From Cytophagia bacterium (lineage in GTDB: Bacteria; Bacteroidota; Bacteroidia; Cytophagales; Spirosomataceae): DNA of 35,596 bases. Shown here in pieces: positions 6,929 through 15,371 of this stretch. The stretch covers positions 1-35,596 of the forward strand of contig REAB01000080.1 of the NCBI GenBank assembly GCA_004293645.1. Direction: 5' to 3'. A program made the position numbers and the translations under genes. How positions within the stretch are numbered: the first letter of the stretch is position 1; the number at the start of each line of letters is the position of its first letter. The notes beneath the pieces were generated by a model that made no database searches, was not told where the DNA came from, and saw only the letters and a list, made by a program, of their open reading frames with translations.

Positions 6929-9607
6929 ATGGCCAGACCTTCTTCCGTCGAAAAACCCCGAACCGTTAAAGAAACTCCGCTCAATCGTCAGTACAACCAA
7001 ATCAAGGCCAAATATCCAGGCGCGTTGCTGCTGTTCCGGGTCGGCGATTTTTACGAAACCTTTGGCGAAGATGCCATCAGGGCCAGCCGTATTTTGGGCA
7101 TTGTGCTTACACGCCGCAACAACGGCGGCGCACAAGAAGAACTGGCTGGATTTCCGCATCATTCGCTCGATACGTATTTACCCAAACTTGTGCGGGCGGG
7201 CGAGCGCGTGGCCATCTGCGACCAACTGGAAGACCCTGCCGTGGCCAAGGGCATTGTGCGGCGCGGCGTAACCGAACTCGTAACGCCAGGAGTGTCTTTT
7301 AACGACAACGTACTGGAAATGAGGCAAAACAATTACTTGGCGGCCGTTCATTTTGCAAAAAAAGCCACCGACGACCAGTTTGGTATTGCGTTTTTGGACG
7401 TATCAACGGGAGAGTTTCTGACCACGCAGGGCAGCCGTGCGTACATCGAAAAATTGCTCCAAAGTTTTGCCCCTTCCGAAGTACTGTTTTGTAAAAAATA
7501 CCGCCAAGAATTTACCGAATACTTTGGCGATAAGTTCCACACGTTTGGCCTCGAAGACTGGGCTTTTACCACCGATTTTGCCTACCCGTTGCTCACATCG
7601 CACTTCCAAACGGCCACGCTCAAAGGCTTTGGCGTAGAAGTACTCACCGACGGTATTGTGGCGGCGGGGGTTATTCTGCATTATTTGGCCGCTACCGAGC
7701 ACCGAGATGTGCGGCATATTTCGCGGCTCACGCGCTTGGACGAAGAAAAATACGTGTGGCTCGACCGCTTTACCATTCGCAATCTGGAACTGGTTTTTCC
7801 GCAGCAAGAAGGGGGCGTGCCGCTCATTCAGATTTTAGACCAGACCGTTACGCCCATGGGCGCGCGACTGCTCCGCAAGTGGATAGTGCTGCCCCTCAAA
7901 GACAAAGCCCCCATCGAAGAGCGACTTAACACGGTGTCGTACTTTTTGGAAAACGAAGAACTGCTCGACGAACTCACCAACCACCTGCGCCAAATTGGTG
8001 ATTTGGAGCGACTTATTTCCAAAGTAGCCGTGCGGCGCGTTAATCCGCGCGAGATGCTGCAACTCAAAAGGTCGCTGGCGCACATTGGGCCGATTGTTGA
8101 GTTGTTGAGTGGTGAGTTGAAAAGTGAAAATTTACTCAACAACCCAACAACTCAACACCTCAAAACTAACAATTTTCGTAAATACATAGACCAACTCAAC
8201 GCTTGCGCGTTTTTGCTCGAAAAAATTGAAACCGAACTCCGCGAAGACCCGCCAACCGTAACCAATCAGGGTGGTATGATAAAAACGGGCGTTGATGCTG
8301 AGTTGGACGAGCTGCACAAGTTGGCGTTTTCGGGCAAGGATTATTTGATTCAGATTCAAAACCGCGAGGTAAAACGTACGGGCATTTCGTCGTTAAAAAT
8401 TGCTTATAACAAGGTATTTGGTTACTATTTGGAAGTAAGCAACGCCCACAAAGACAAAGTGCCCGTTGATTGGATTCGGAAACAAACGCTCGTAAACGCC
8501 GAGCGGTATATTACGCCCGAATTGAAAGAATACGAAGACAAAATTTTGAGTGCCGAAGATAAAATTTTTGTGATTGAGCAACGCATTTTCAACGATTTGA
8601 TACTGACTGCCAACGAATATGTGTTGCCCGTTCAACAAAATGCCCGCGTTATTTCAACCCTCGACGCACTGGCTTCGTTTGCGCGGGTAGCCCGTAAAAA
8701 CAACTATTGCAAACCTCAAATTACGAACCAAAAATCGCTCAATATCAAAGATGGCCGCCACGCCGTGATAGAACAACAACTACCGCTGGGCGAAAGTTAT
8801 GTACCAAACGACTTGTTTTTGGACGACGAAACCCAGCAAATTATTATCATTACCGGACCAAACATGGCGGGCAAATCGGCTTTATTGCGCCAAACGGCTC
8901 TCATTGTATTGATGGCCCAAATGGGTAGTTTTGTACCCGCCACTAGGGCCGAAATTGGGCTGGTGGACAAGATTTTTACCCGCGTAGGGGCAAGCGACAA
9001 CCTCAGTCGGGGCGAAAGTACGTTTATGGTAGAAATGACCGAAACGGCCAGTATTTTGAACAATTTGAGCGAGCGAAGTTTGGTGTTGATGGACGAAATT
9101 GGGCGTGGTACCAGCACCTACGACGGCGTGAGCATTGCGTGGAGCATTGCCGAGTTTTTGCACAATCACCCCCGCTACCGCGCCAAAACACTCTTTGCGA
9201 CGCATTACCACGAACTCAACCAATTGACCGACGAGCTGCCGCGCGTCAAAAACTTCAACGTGGCGGTAAAAGAAATAAACAACAAAGTGATTTTTTTGCG
9301 CAAACTCAAAGAAGGTGGCAGCGAGCATAGTTTTGGCATACACGTGGCGCAAATGGCAGGAATGCCCCAAGAAATAGTACTGCGCTCAAACGATATTTTG
9401 CACAGCCTCGAACAAAGCCACCGCCGCGAACAAACCAAAGCGCAAATAAAAGAATTGCCCAAAAGCAATTTTCAATTGAGTATTTTTGAACCCAACGACC
9501 CGCGCTTTGAAGAACTAAAAAATAAACTCAAACAGCTGGATGTCAATACTTTGTCGCCTATCGAAGCACTTTTAAAACTCAATGAATTACGCAAATTGGT
9601 GGATTAA
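6929..9607 (+). CDS. mutS: DNA mismatch repair ATPase MutS
   Basis: An 892-residue mismatch-recognition protein of methyl-independent or MutL-coupled repair. The mismatch-binding motif is GDFYETF, with F41 and E43 corresponding to E. coli F36 and E38. The ATPase domain has Walker A GPNMAGKS (643-650), the GASDNLSRGESTFMVEM signature, Walker B LMDEIGRG (D722/E723) and ATHYHEL. The ATG at 6929 is chosen over an in-frame TTG at 6911. Residues about 389-413 (SGELKSENLLNNPTTQHLKTNN) look like an extra low-complexity loop encoded by an inverted array of octamer repeats (8095-8165). The frame stays open, so the protein is probably functional. The stop abuts the stop of a LacI remnant on the other strand. 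Confidence 0.97.
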   Translation: MARPSSVEKPRTVKETPLNRQYNQIKAKYPGALLLFRVGDFYETFGEDAIRASRILGIVLTRRNNGGAQEELAGFPHHSLDTYLPKLVRAGERVAICDQLEDPAVAKGIVRRGVTELVTPGVSFNDNVLEMRQNNYLAAVHFAKKATDDQFGIAFLDVSTGEFLTTQGSRAYIEKLLQSFAPSEVLFCKKYRQEFTEYFGDKFHTFGLEDWAFTTDFAYPLLTSHFQTATLKGFGVEVLTDGIVAAGVILHYLAATEHRDVRHISRLTRLDEEKYVWLDRFTIRNLELVFPQQEGGVPLIQILDQTVTPMGARLLRKWIVLPLKDKAPIEERLNTVSYFLENEELLDELTNHLRQIGDLERLISKVAVRRVNPREMLQLKRSLAHIGPIVELLSGELKSENLLNNPTTQHLKTNNFRKYIDQLNACAFLLEKIETELREDPPTVTNQGGMIKTGVDAELDELHKLAFSGKDYLIQIQNREVKRTGISSLKIAYNKVFGYYLEVSNAHKDKVPVDWIRKQTLVNAERYITPELKEYEDKILSAEDKIFVIEQRIFNDLILTANEYVLPVQQNARVISTLDALASFARVARKNNYCKPQITNQKSLNIKDGRHAVIEQQLPLGESYVPNDLFLDDETQQIIIITGPNMAGKSALLRQTALIVLMAQMGSFVPATRAEIGLVDKIFTRVGASDNLSRGESTFMVEMTETASILNNLSERSLVLMDEIGRGTSTYDGVSIAWSIAEFLHNHPRYRAKTLFATHYHELNQLTDELPRVKNFNVAVKEINNKVIFLRKLKEGGSEHSFGIHVAQMAGMPQEIVLRSNDILHSLEQSHRREQTKAQIKELPKSNFQLSIFEPNDPRFEELKNKLKQLDVNTLSPIEALLKLNELRKLVD
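8095..8165. repeat. Inverted octamer array inside mutS
   Basis: Three units related to TGTTGAGT (8095-8102, 8103-8110, 8111-8118), a 15-base spacer, then four units related to ACTCAACA (8134-8141, 8142-8149, 8150-8157, 8158-8165). The two halves are inverted relative to each other and can form a long imperfect hairpin. The array sits in frame in the mutS coding sequence. Related ACTCAATN octamers occur at 25492-25515 and 27163-27186. Confidence 0.8.
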
Positions 9608-9752
9608 CTAATCCTGGTTTAGAGATTTTAGCGACGATCCCCGCACAACCAAATTGGTAGATAGCTCGTGTAAAAAGTTCGTTTTTTTTATTATTCCATC
9701 TTCGATTTGGTTTATCAACAACTGCGCTGCTTGACGACCTATTTCGGCTACA
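9608..9752 (-). pseudogene. C-terminal remnant of a LacI-family regulator (remnant 1)
   Basis: Minus-strand translation ending at the stop complementary to 9608-9610 gives about 47 residues beginning near AEIGRQAAQLLINQ and including LSTNLVVRGSSLKS. This is the characteristic end of a LacI/PurR ligand-binding domain (EIGrxAaxLLixxI ... LVvRxSs). No DNA-binding domain or start is present; upstream codons soon run into stops near 9755-9763. It differs in sequence from the remnant at 11313-11561, so the two come from different paralogues. Confidence 0.75.
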
Positions 9753-9760
9753 ACTTATTA

Positions 9761-9850
9761 TCAACGCTTACTCCACGCTTTTGTAGGGTAAACAGTGTAG
9801 CCCATTTTTGTAAACGCTTCTTGCGCCTCAATGATGATGGCAGGGGAAAA
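9761..9850 (-). pseudogene. Unidentified C-terminal protein fragment
   Basis: A short minus-strand frame between stop codons contains the segment AIIIEAQEAFTKMGYTVYP and ends shortly afterwards at a stop complementary to 9761-9763. Its composition looks like a real protein tail, but there is no start and I do not recognise the family. It is wedged between LacI remnant 1 and the DUF4861 gene, in a region with several truncated genes. Confidence 0.35.
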
Positions 9851-9853
9851 CAA

Positions 9854-11032
9854 TTACTCAATTGTTACTTGTAATGGTTTTTCTAAACGGTCTTTAAATG
9901 CACTCAAATAGCTAAACCATTCTTTGGCTGTGGTAATAACATTTGCCTTGTTCCATGCAGCGCCAGTATAATACACATAAGGTTTGTTTCCTTGGGAAGT
10001 AGATTGAGTCAATAGTTGGGTATTGGTTACTTTCATTTTTGTAATTGAAGTTGAAAGTATTGCCCCAACACCAGTAATTCCGTCTTCGCCCATTTGTGGT
10101 TCCCAATAGCCCATAATACCCTGTTGTTCGTCCAATAGCATTGTTCCTGACTCTTTCCTTTTCACGATACCAACCACTACATCCATAGTTGGTTTATCAA
10201 AATAACGATACAAAGCCTCTACACGATTGAGCTGAGAACCTGCATCTAAAGAAATTGTCTTGGTAGCTTTTACCTTCATACCGGCCACATCCCATTCGTC
10301 ATATTCCAAGGAAAAAGTAGTCCGCAGCGGACCATTATCTAATATTTTCCATCGAACATAGTTTTTAGAATAATAAATGGAATCATTTAAGCATGGTGCG
10401 ATATTCCCTGCACCCAAAGTATAACCAACATGATAATAATCCATGCCATCACCCAAATTGTCATGATATTTGCCTCTCTTGTAACGCTCATTGATGACCA
10501 TTCTGGAAGTACTTTTTACCCAAACATCAAATCCGTAAGCCATTTCCTTTGGAGACAGTTCCAGCGCTTTACCATAAGCCCTGAACGCAATTTTATCATT
10601 TTCCCAAGCAAAATCATCTTTGCGTTCAGGTACATAACGACCGTAGGTTTTAGTGATTGATGCGCTTGGTTTACCAGTTTCAATCAGAAGTTTAGCGGTG
10701 GTATTTGCTGCTAAATCTAACTGAACCAGCAGGTTTTGAACAGACTTTTCGCCACGATATTCCAACTGAAATGGCAATTCTTTTTTTGTAATACGATTGA
10801 TTATTTTAAAGTTAGCGGTATCAAGACGTGGATATTTGGCAATAATATCTTTCCACGAAATAGCCACTACTTCCTCCTTTCTATCAGCGGAGGATGGGTT
10901 TGTAATCAAAATCGTAGTTTGTTGATTTTGAGCCTCAATTGATTCTGTAAATAAAAGACAATGAACTATCAATAGAAATCCAATTTTTTTAAGAATATCA
11001 ATTCTAAATTGATTTGTGAATTGTTTGGGCAT
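9854..11032 (-). CDS. DUF4861 domain-containing secreted protein
   Basis: About 392 residues from the chosen ATG at 11032. The N-terminus is basic then hydrophobic (ILKKIGFLLIVHCLLF) and ends near SIEAQ, as expected of a signal peptide. Upstream in-frame ATGs at 11065 and 11098 would only lengthen the n-region. The central block YGRYVPERKDDFAWENDKIA followed by FRAYG is the hallmark of DUF4861. The family is common in Bacteroidota polysaccharide loci, often near sugar-acid or pectin genes, but no reaction is established to my knowledge. The gene appears intact, while both neighbours are truncated LacI genes and a fragment. It may be the survivor of a larger operon. A beta-rich carbohydrate-active fold is plausible but unproven. 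Confidence 0.85.
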   Translation of the reverse strand: MPKQFTNQFRIDILKKIGFLLIVHCLLFTESIEAQNQQTTILITNPSSADRKEEVVAISWKDIIAKYPRLDTANFKIINRITKKELPFQLEYRGEKSVQNLLVQLDLAANTTAKLLIETGKPSASITKTYGRYVPERKDDFAWENDKIAFRAYGKALELSPKEMAYGFDVWVKSTSRMVINERYKRGKYHDNLGDGMDYYHVGYTLGAGNIAPCLNDSIYYSKNYVRWKILDNGPLRTTFSLEYDEWDVAGMKVKATKTISLDAGSQLNRVEALYRYFDKPTMDVVVGIVKRKESGTMLLDEQQGIMGYWEPQMGEDGITGVGAILSTSITKMKVTNTQLLTQSTSQGNKPYVYYTGAAWNKANVITTAKEWFSYLSAFKDRLEKPLQVTIE

Positions 11033-11098
11033 TTCTATGAGGGCAAAACAGCTTTTTAAGTTCATATTTGTTTGATTCAATTCCATTTTTAGGAACAT

Positions 11099-11312
11099 TA
11101 GAGTTGTTATTTACTACAAGAAGAAAACATTTTAGAGAAATTACTCAAATCGAAGATGATATATGCTTTTCCAACAATTTCAATGAACTTCAAAGATATG
11201 AACGGCAAAGCGTGGGTAAATCATAAAGAAACTAATTGAAATCAGAAGGGTTAACGAATAAAAGCAATGATGGTAAAGTAGTTGCTGATGCGGTTTTGTT
11301 AGTTAAATAACA
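11099..11312. other. Degenerate intergenic region
   Basis: AT-rich sequence between the DUF4861 gene and LacI remnant 2. Only very short frames are present, for example one near 11184-11237 on the plus strand reading MNFKDMNGKAWVNHKETN. I cannot assign these and treat the stretch as non-coding or decayed. Confidence 0.4.
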
Positions 11313-11561
11313 TTAGAAATTACTCCTCACCGAAGACTTACGAACAATCAGATCCGTCAACAATTGGTGCCTTTCATTCAAAACAACTTTCTCTTCCAAA
11401 GCCTTGATTAATAAGGTTGCCGATAATTTCCCCATCTCGCCAATTGGTTGATTGATAGTTGTTAATTGTGGCTCAATAATTGTTGAAACTGGGTCATTAC
11501 TAAAACCAACTATGCCCAACTCTTCTGGAATTTTGATACCCTTACTTTTTGCCAAAATCAT
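11313..11561 (-). pseudogene. C-terminal remnant of a LacI-family regulator (remnant 2)
   Basis: An 82-residue open frame corresponding to the C-terminal part of a LacI/PurR-type ligand-binding domain: IPEELGIVGFSNDP, then LTTINQPIGEMGKLSATLL and LLTDLIVRKSS. The N-terminal helix-turn-helix and most of the effector domain are missing. Just upstream the homology stops, and a REP-like sequence (11579-11607) begins about 18 bp past the last LacI codon. This suggests truncation at or near a repeat. The DUF4861 gene is on the same strand downstream, so this was probably the regulator of a carbohydrate operon. Confidence 0.85.
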
Positions 11562-11578
11562 TACCTCAGGCTATGGTA

Positions 11579-11607
11579 TAGATTCCTCGTTCCTCGGAAT
11601 GACAAAA
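11579..11607. repeat. REP-like half-element at the LacI breakpoint
   Basis: The segment TAGATTCCTCG...TCGGAATGACAAAA resembles the right arm of the repeat at 30460-30488 (TAGACCCTTCC...GGTGACAAAC). It shares TCGGAATGACAAAA exactly with 27150-27163. No matching left arm is visible here. Confidence 0.5.
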
Positions 11608-11770
11608 TTAGCGTCAATGACAAAATTTTATTAAGGTTATTTTTCGTAAAATTTACCTATCGTTATCAGTTTCGGGAAAGTTCTCGATAATTTTTGTTGA
11701 ATAAATATAATTTTTTCTACTGATTATTTAAAATCGGTTCTTATATTCACACATAAATGCTTTTTTAGGC

Positions 11771-11784
11771 TTGAACCAGTTCAA
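11771..11784. promoter_or_regulatory. Candidate operator palindrome (distal)
   Basis: TTGAACCAGTTCAA is a 6-bp perfect inverted repeat (TTGAAC/GTTCAA) with a 2-bp centre, about 160 bp upstream of the GH9-like start. Its half-site resembles that of the proximal palindrome at 11868-11893. The regulator is unknown; a LacI-type protein is suggested only by the adjacent remnant. Confidence 0.35.
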
Positions 11785-11867
11785 ATAGCAACTATTTGTG
11801 AAAAGAAAACAATTTATTGGAATACCTGGAAATACAAGCCTTGCTCTACTGGGTGGCTAACTTTGTC

Positions 11868-11893
11868 GTCAGTTGAAAATATGTTCAACCGAC
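11868..11893. promoter_or_regulatory. Candidate operator palindrome (proximal)
   Basis: A 26-bp near-perfect palindrome: GTC-N-GTTGAA at 11868-11877, a 6-bp centre, then TTCAAC-N-GAC at 11884-11893. Nine of ten positions in each arm pair. It lies about 50 bp before the GH9-like ATG, overlapping or just downstream of where a promoter would be. That is the expected position for a repressor operator. Confidence 0.45.
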
Positions 11894-11945
11894 AGTTTAA
11901 AAAAAATGTAGTCAATCAGTTACGGTCGAACTAAACGAAAACCCA

Positions 11946-13856
11946 ATGCGTATATTTTTTATTTTACTTTTTTGCTGTGTTACGGCCTTCGCTCAACATG
12001 AAAAAATGCCCGTGCTGGTCAATCAAGCGGGTTATAATTTGGGCGAATCCAAACGCTTTGTTTGCCCAGAAGCCAATGATGGGACAAAATTTAAGATTAT
12101 CAATACCACGACCAAGCAAGCTGTATTTGAAGGCGAAATATTAAACCAAGAAGGTTGGTTTACGCGTTTTAATCCTATCTCAAAAGATGAGTTTCGCATT
12201 GAAGTGGAGGGTATCGGGACTTCCGTACCGTTTTGGATTGCCGACCATTTGCTCGAAAAAATAGCCTCAAAGCTGGGCTATCAGTTTTTTATTGATGTAC
12301 GAGGCTCCGAAGACCCTATCAATGCCAATTTACCCAAAGTTTATGGCGGAGGTCCCTCGCGCGATGGCGGTGCGTATGGATTAGAAACCATTTTTGAGTG
12401 CTTGCAATATGCCTCTAATCCAGCTCTTTACGACCGCTGGAAAACCGATTTTGGCGACAAAAATGTACCCGATTTGATTGAGCTTATTCTCTGGCACGCC
12501 GAATTTGCCTACGCTCATGTGGCCTACCAAGGTCCTGTTGGTATGCGCTACGGCTCGTTGGGCTACGAAGGCCAACCACGAATGCAATATGATTATTGGA
12601 ATTTGCTGGACCAACTTTCGGTGGTATGTGCTGCTTATCATGATTTCTTAAAGCCCTATTTGCCCCGTGAAAAATACCTAAAATACCGTCAAGTATGCAA
12701 TGAAAAATGGACGGCTTACGACCGTCACAAAGTAGTGCGCTACTGGACATACAGCACCAAGTGGGTGGATGCGGGTTTTCAGGAATTTAATGAAATGGGT
12801 AATACCTACGGCCAGTCGGTATTCAGTAATTTGTTTATGTACGTATGCGAAAAAAACGAACCCAATGGCAAGCCAGCGCAATACTTAAAATGGGCGCAGG
12901 AAAGCGCTGCTGACATTATCCAACACTGGGATTTTAATAACCCGCGCCACATGTGGTGGATACGCAATGCCGAGCATATTACGCCACAGGCGTTGGCGTA
13001 TTTTCTGATGATTGCGCCCGAACACGCGCCCAAAGGAACCAAAGAAAAGTTGAGTGGTTGGGCTACGCACATGCACCAAAAAACCAATAATTTTTGGAAA
13101 TACCGAGTTCATAGTGAAACAGAATGGGCGCATCCTAAAACCAAGGAATTGGGTGGTGCGCCTGCTTTGGGCGGCTCAATGTTTGCCGTGGCACATTTAT
13201 TAAACGATACTCGATTGCGTGATTTGGGCTGGGCGCAGGTAGATTTTGTGTTTGGCGTTAATCCCGTGGGGACGCATTTGAGTAATAAGAGCAAGGACCG
13301 AATCGACATCGGAGGCTATTGGGAAGGCGTTGAACACGGCTGGCCAGCCTCTCTTCCCAACGGTTACGGAATGTTGGGCAAAGTGCGCGGCACGCTCGAT
13401 AGTTCACCGTTGGACAAAGATTTTCAGAAAGCTAAAACAGCAACATCAAGGAACAACGAAAGCCTGGATTTGATTGGCAAAGATGCCTACGCCACCGAAG
13501 GTTGGTGCGTGTCAAACCGAGGATGGCAAGCCACGCTGGCGTTTTCTACCCTCGGTAGTCAGCAGGTGAAAATTTTGAATAGTGAAGGAAAAGAACTGAA
13601 ACAGGCCAAAGCGGGCGAAACGGTGGTTATCGAATTGAAAGCCGCCCTAAATATGGACTGGAATCTGGTTGAGAAAGGGCAGGTATTATTGACTGTAAAT
13701 GGAAAATCTCCCAAGGCAATCGAATTGACTGAAACGGGAGAAAATACGGGAGTTTTTCGGGCAAATTATACTGTCCCAAAAGATGCCAAAACGGTAAAAT
13801 TCAGCTATGGATTTCTGGGTTTTGATAAGAAAGTAGAAATGAAAATATACAATTAA
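11946..13856 (+). CDS. GH9-like (cellulase superfamily) secreted protein
   Basis: A 636-residue protein with a signal peptide (about 1-17, TAFAQ). Residues about 22-100 resemble the CelD-type Ig-like domain that precedes GH9 catalytic domains (PVLVNQAGYNLGESKRFVCP). A helical (alpha/alpha)6-type domain follows, with VPDLIELILWHAEF matching the GH9 PDLLDE helix and WAQVDFVFGVNPVGTHLS matching the GH9 DYxLGxNP motif. The GH9 DAGDYGKY active-site motif is altered to SRDGGAYG, keeping one Asp (D140). A second Ig-like domain occupies about 535-636. The fold assignment is fairly good, but substrate and even catalytic competence are uncertain because the signature is divergent. The preceding 384 bp contain operator-like palindromes; the PhyH gene follows 130 bp downstream. 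Confidence 0.65.
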   Translation: MRIFFILLFCCVTAFAQHEKMPVLVNQAGYNLGESKRFVCPEANDGTKFKIINTTTKQAVFEGEILNQEGWFTRFNPISKDEFRIEVEGIGTSVPFWIADHLLEKIASKLGYQFFIDVRGSEDPINANLPKVYGGGPSRDGGAYGLETIFECLQYASNPALYDRWKTDFGDKNVPDLIELILWHAEFAYAHVAYQGPVGMRYGSLGYEGQPRMQYDYWNLLDQLSVVCAAYHDFLKPYLPREKYLKYRQVCNEKWTAYDRHKVVRYWTYSTKWVDAGFQEFNEMGNTYGQSVFSNLFMYVCEKNEPNGKPAQYLKWAQESAADIIQHWDFNNPRHMWWIRNAEHITPQALAYFLMIAPEHAPKGTKEKLSGWATHMHQKTNNFWKYRVHSETEWAHPKTKELGGAPALGGSMFAVAHLLNDTRLRDLGWAQVDFVFGVNPVGTHLSNKSKDRIDIGGYWEGVEHGWPASLPNGYGMLGKVRGTLDSSPLDKDFQKAKTATSRNNESLDLIGKDAYATEGWCVSNRGWQATLAFSTLGSQQVKILNSEGKELKQAKAGETVVIELKAALNMDWNLVEKGQVLLTVNGKSPKAIELTETGENTGVFRANYTVPKDAKTVKFSYGFLGFDKKVEMKIYN

Positions 13857-13986
13857 CCAGACTGCCGAATGAAAACCCTCCCCCTTTCTAAGAGCGTCAC
13901 CAGTAAAGAGGCAAAAGGTGTTTCTTTCAAAATTGAGCCAAACGAAAATGATTGTGTTACAAATTGATTTTAAAAACAGCAAGAAA

Positions 13987-14808
13987 ATGCAACTCACTCC
14001 CCACCAAATAGAAGCCTTCCACCGCGACGGCTACGTGATAGCCAAAGGCTTTTTCACGCCCCAAGAAACCGCTAAACTCTACGCTACGGCCATTGAAGAC
14101 GAAGCCATAAGCCAGCATTCTTACAACGTGGTGGACCAGTCGGGTAAGAAATCAAAACTCGCGCTCTGGTTCACGCCTGGCGACGATATTTATGGCCTCA
14201 TGGCCCGCTCAGAGCGCATGGTAAATGGCGTGTCGGCCTTGCTTGGCGGTACTGCACCCGTTTGTCATTTTCATTCTAAACTCATGCAAAAAGAACCCAA
14301 AGTGGGTGGTGCGTGGGAATGGCACCAGGACTATGGCTATTGGTACAAAAATCAATTCTTGTTTCCCGAGCAAATGCTGTCGGTGATGGTGGCTTTCAAC
14401 GATGCCACCATCGAAAACGGCTGCTTGCAGGTCATCAAAGGCTCGCACAAATTGGGGCGGGTCAATCATGGTTTTGCGGGCGAGCAAGTAGGTGCCGACG
14501 CTGTGATGGTAGAAAATTGCCTCAAATCGGGCATGGAACTGGTCTATGTAGAACTCAAAGCGGGCGACGCACTCTTTTTTCATTCCAACCTCCTGCACCG
14601 CTCCGATGCCAACCTCTCCGAAAAGTCGCGTTGGTCGTTTATTTCGGCCTATAACTTGGCCTCCAACGTGCCGTTCAATGAAAAGTCGACGGCCTGTATT
14701 ACGCCCATCAGTATTGTACCCGATACTGCGCTGCTGACTGCCAATTTAATTGGCAAAGGTAATACCGCTGATTTTTTGAGCAAAGACACCGACGTAACGT
14801 TGCAATAG
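13987..14808 (+). CDS. Phytanoyl-CoA dioxygenase (PhyH) family protein
   Basis: A 273-residue Fe(II)/2-oxoglutarate-dependent dioxygenase. The metal-binding triad is visible as H113-x-D115 in WEWHQDYGYW and the distal histidine H204 in LLHRSDANLS. The 2-oxoglutarate-binding arginine is R215 in SRWSF. The N-terminal LTPHQIEAFHRDGYVIAKGF is the standard opening of the family. The ATG at 13987 fits this opening; in-frame ATGs at 13948 and 13918 would add non-conserved residues. The substrate is unknown; bacterial members hydroxylate diverse small molecules and phytanoyl-CoA is unlikely. It could be co-transcribed with the GH9-like gene, 130 bp upstream. No transport or coenzyme A gene is adjacent. 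Confidence 0.88.
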   Translation: MQLTPHQIEAFHRDGYVIAKGFFTPQETAKLYATAIEDEAISQHSYNVVDQSGKKSKLALWFTPGDDIYGLMARSERMVNGVSALLGGTAPVCHFHSKLMQKEPKVGGAWEWHQDYGYWYKNQFLFPEQMLSVMVAFNDATIENGCLQVIKGSHKLGRVNHGFAGEQVGADAVMVENCLKSGMELVYVELKAGDALFFHSNLLHRSDANLSEKSRWSFISAYNLASNVPFNEKSTACITPISIVPDTALLTANLIGKGNTADFLSKDTDVTLQ

Positions 14809-14966
14809 AACCGTCATCAATTTATCGGACATATTACGTTGTTAGCCTTTGCTGTTCAGCAAGTTGAGGACAAAGGAAAGGTATGGATTTTGGCAAAATG
14901 GTACAGGCAGTCGCAGTCGGTGCTGCGGTCGGACGAGGCGATTTGTTGTATAACATTCAAGTGAAG
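14809..14966. other. Intergenic region with no recognised gene
   Basis: This stretch separates the PhyH gene from the transposase remnant. No convincing frame is seen. It may include sequence left by the insertion event that brought in the transposase fragment. Confidence 0.4.
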
Positions 14967-15311
14967 CTAAAAAAATGAACTCTCCGATTTGCAGATTTTA
15001 TCAATCTTTTGGAGCATCAGGGAGGCCGTGTTTAGTGATAATCTCTCACTTAAAGAGTTGTATTTTGTGTTAACATCGGTGGGGACATTGAAAAAAAACT
15101 TAAACTTGGTAGAATTAAAATCATCTTCCAAAGTTCGTAAACTCGCTCGTTCATTACTCAGTAGCCCATAGAGCAGAAGGTGAAACATCCGATTTCCAGT
15201 TAGCTTTTGAACTTTATAATCAACCCCTGTTACCTTAGATAGATCATCTAAGGTAAGGCAGTAAATCAAATAACTCTATTGCTGATATTTTTGCCATTGT
15301 CGAAAATTTGA
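14967..15311 (-). pseudogene. N-terminal remnant of a transposase (frameshifted)
   Basis: On the minus strand an ATG near 15311 gives MAKISAIELFDLLPYL and then meets a stop. In the next frame the protein continues as LDDLSKVTGVDYKVQKLTGN, then MFHLLLYGLLSNERASLRTL and EDDFNS, to a stop at 14967. The pattern (VDYKxQKLTG...LLLYGLLS...SLRxLEDxFN) looks like the N-terminus of an IS4/DDE-type transposase from Bacteroidota. The DDE catalytic region is absent. Both a frameshift and a 3' truncation are therefore evident, and the gene is dead. The exact IS family is uncertain. Confidence 0.6.
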
Positions 15312-15371
15312 CAACAAAATTAATAATTGTTTCAACTTCCGAACACCCCTAATTGCAAATCACTAGCTATG

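Larger units (their letters stand above)
11562..11945. other. Non-coding region upstream of the GH9-like gene
   Basis: A 384-bp region with no credible gene. It starts with the REP-like segment at 11579-11607, is strongly AT-rich in the middle, and holds two inverted repeats with TTGAA/TTCAA half-sites (11771-11784 and 11868-11893) before the ATG at 11946. It is best read as the promoter/operator region of the GH9-like gene plus debris from the lost part of the LacI gene. Confidence 0.55.

Noticed and set aside
8095-8165. CRISPR-like array
   Set aside because: Units are only 8 bp, without spacers and in both orientations; no cas genes are present.
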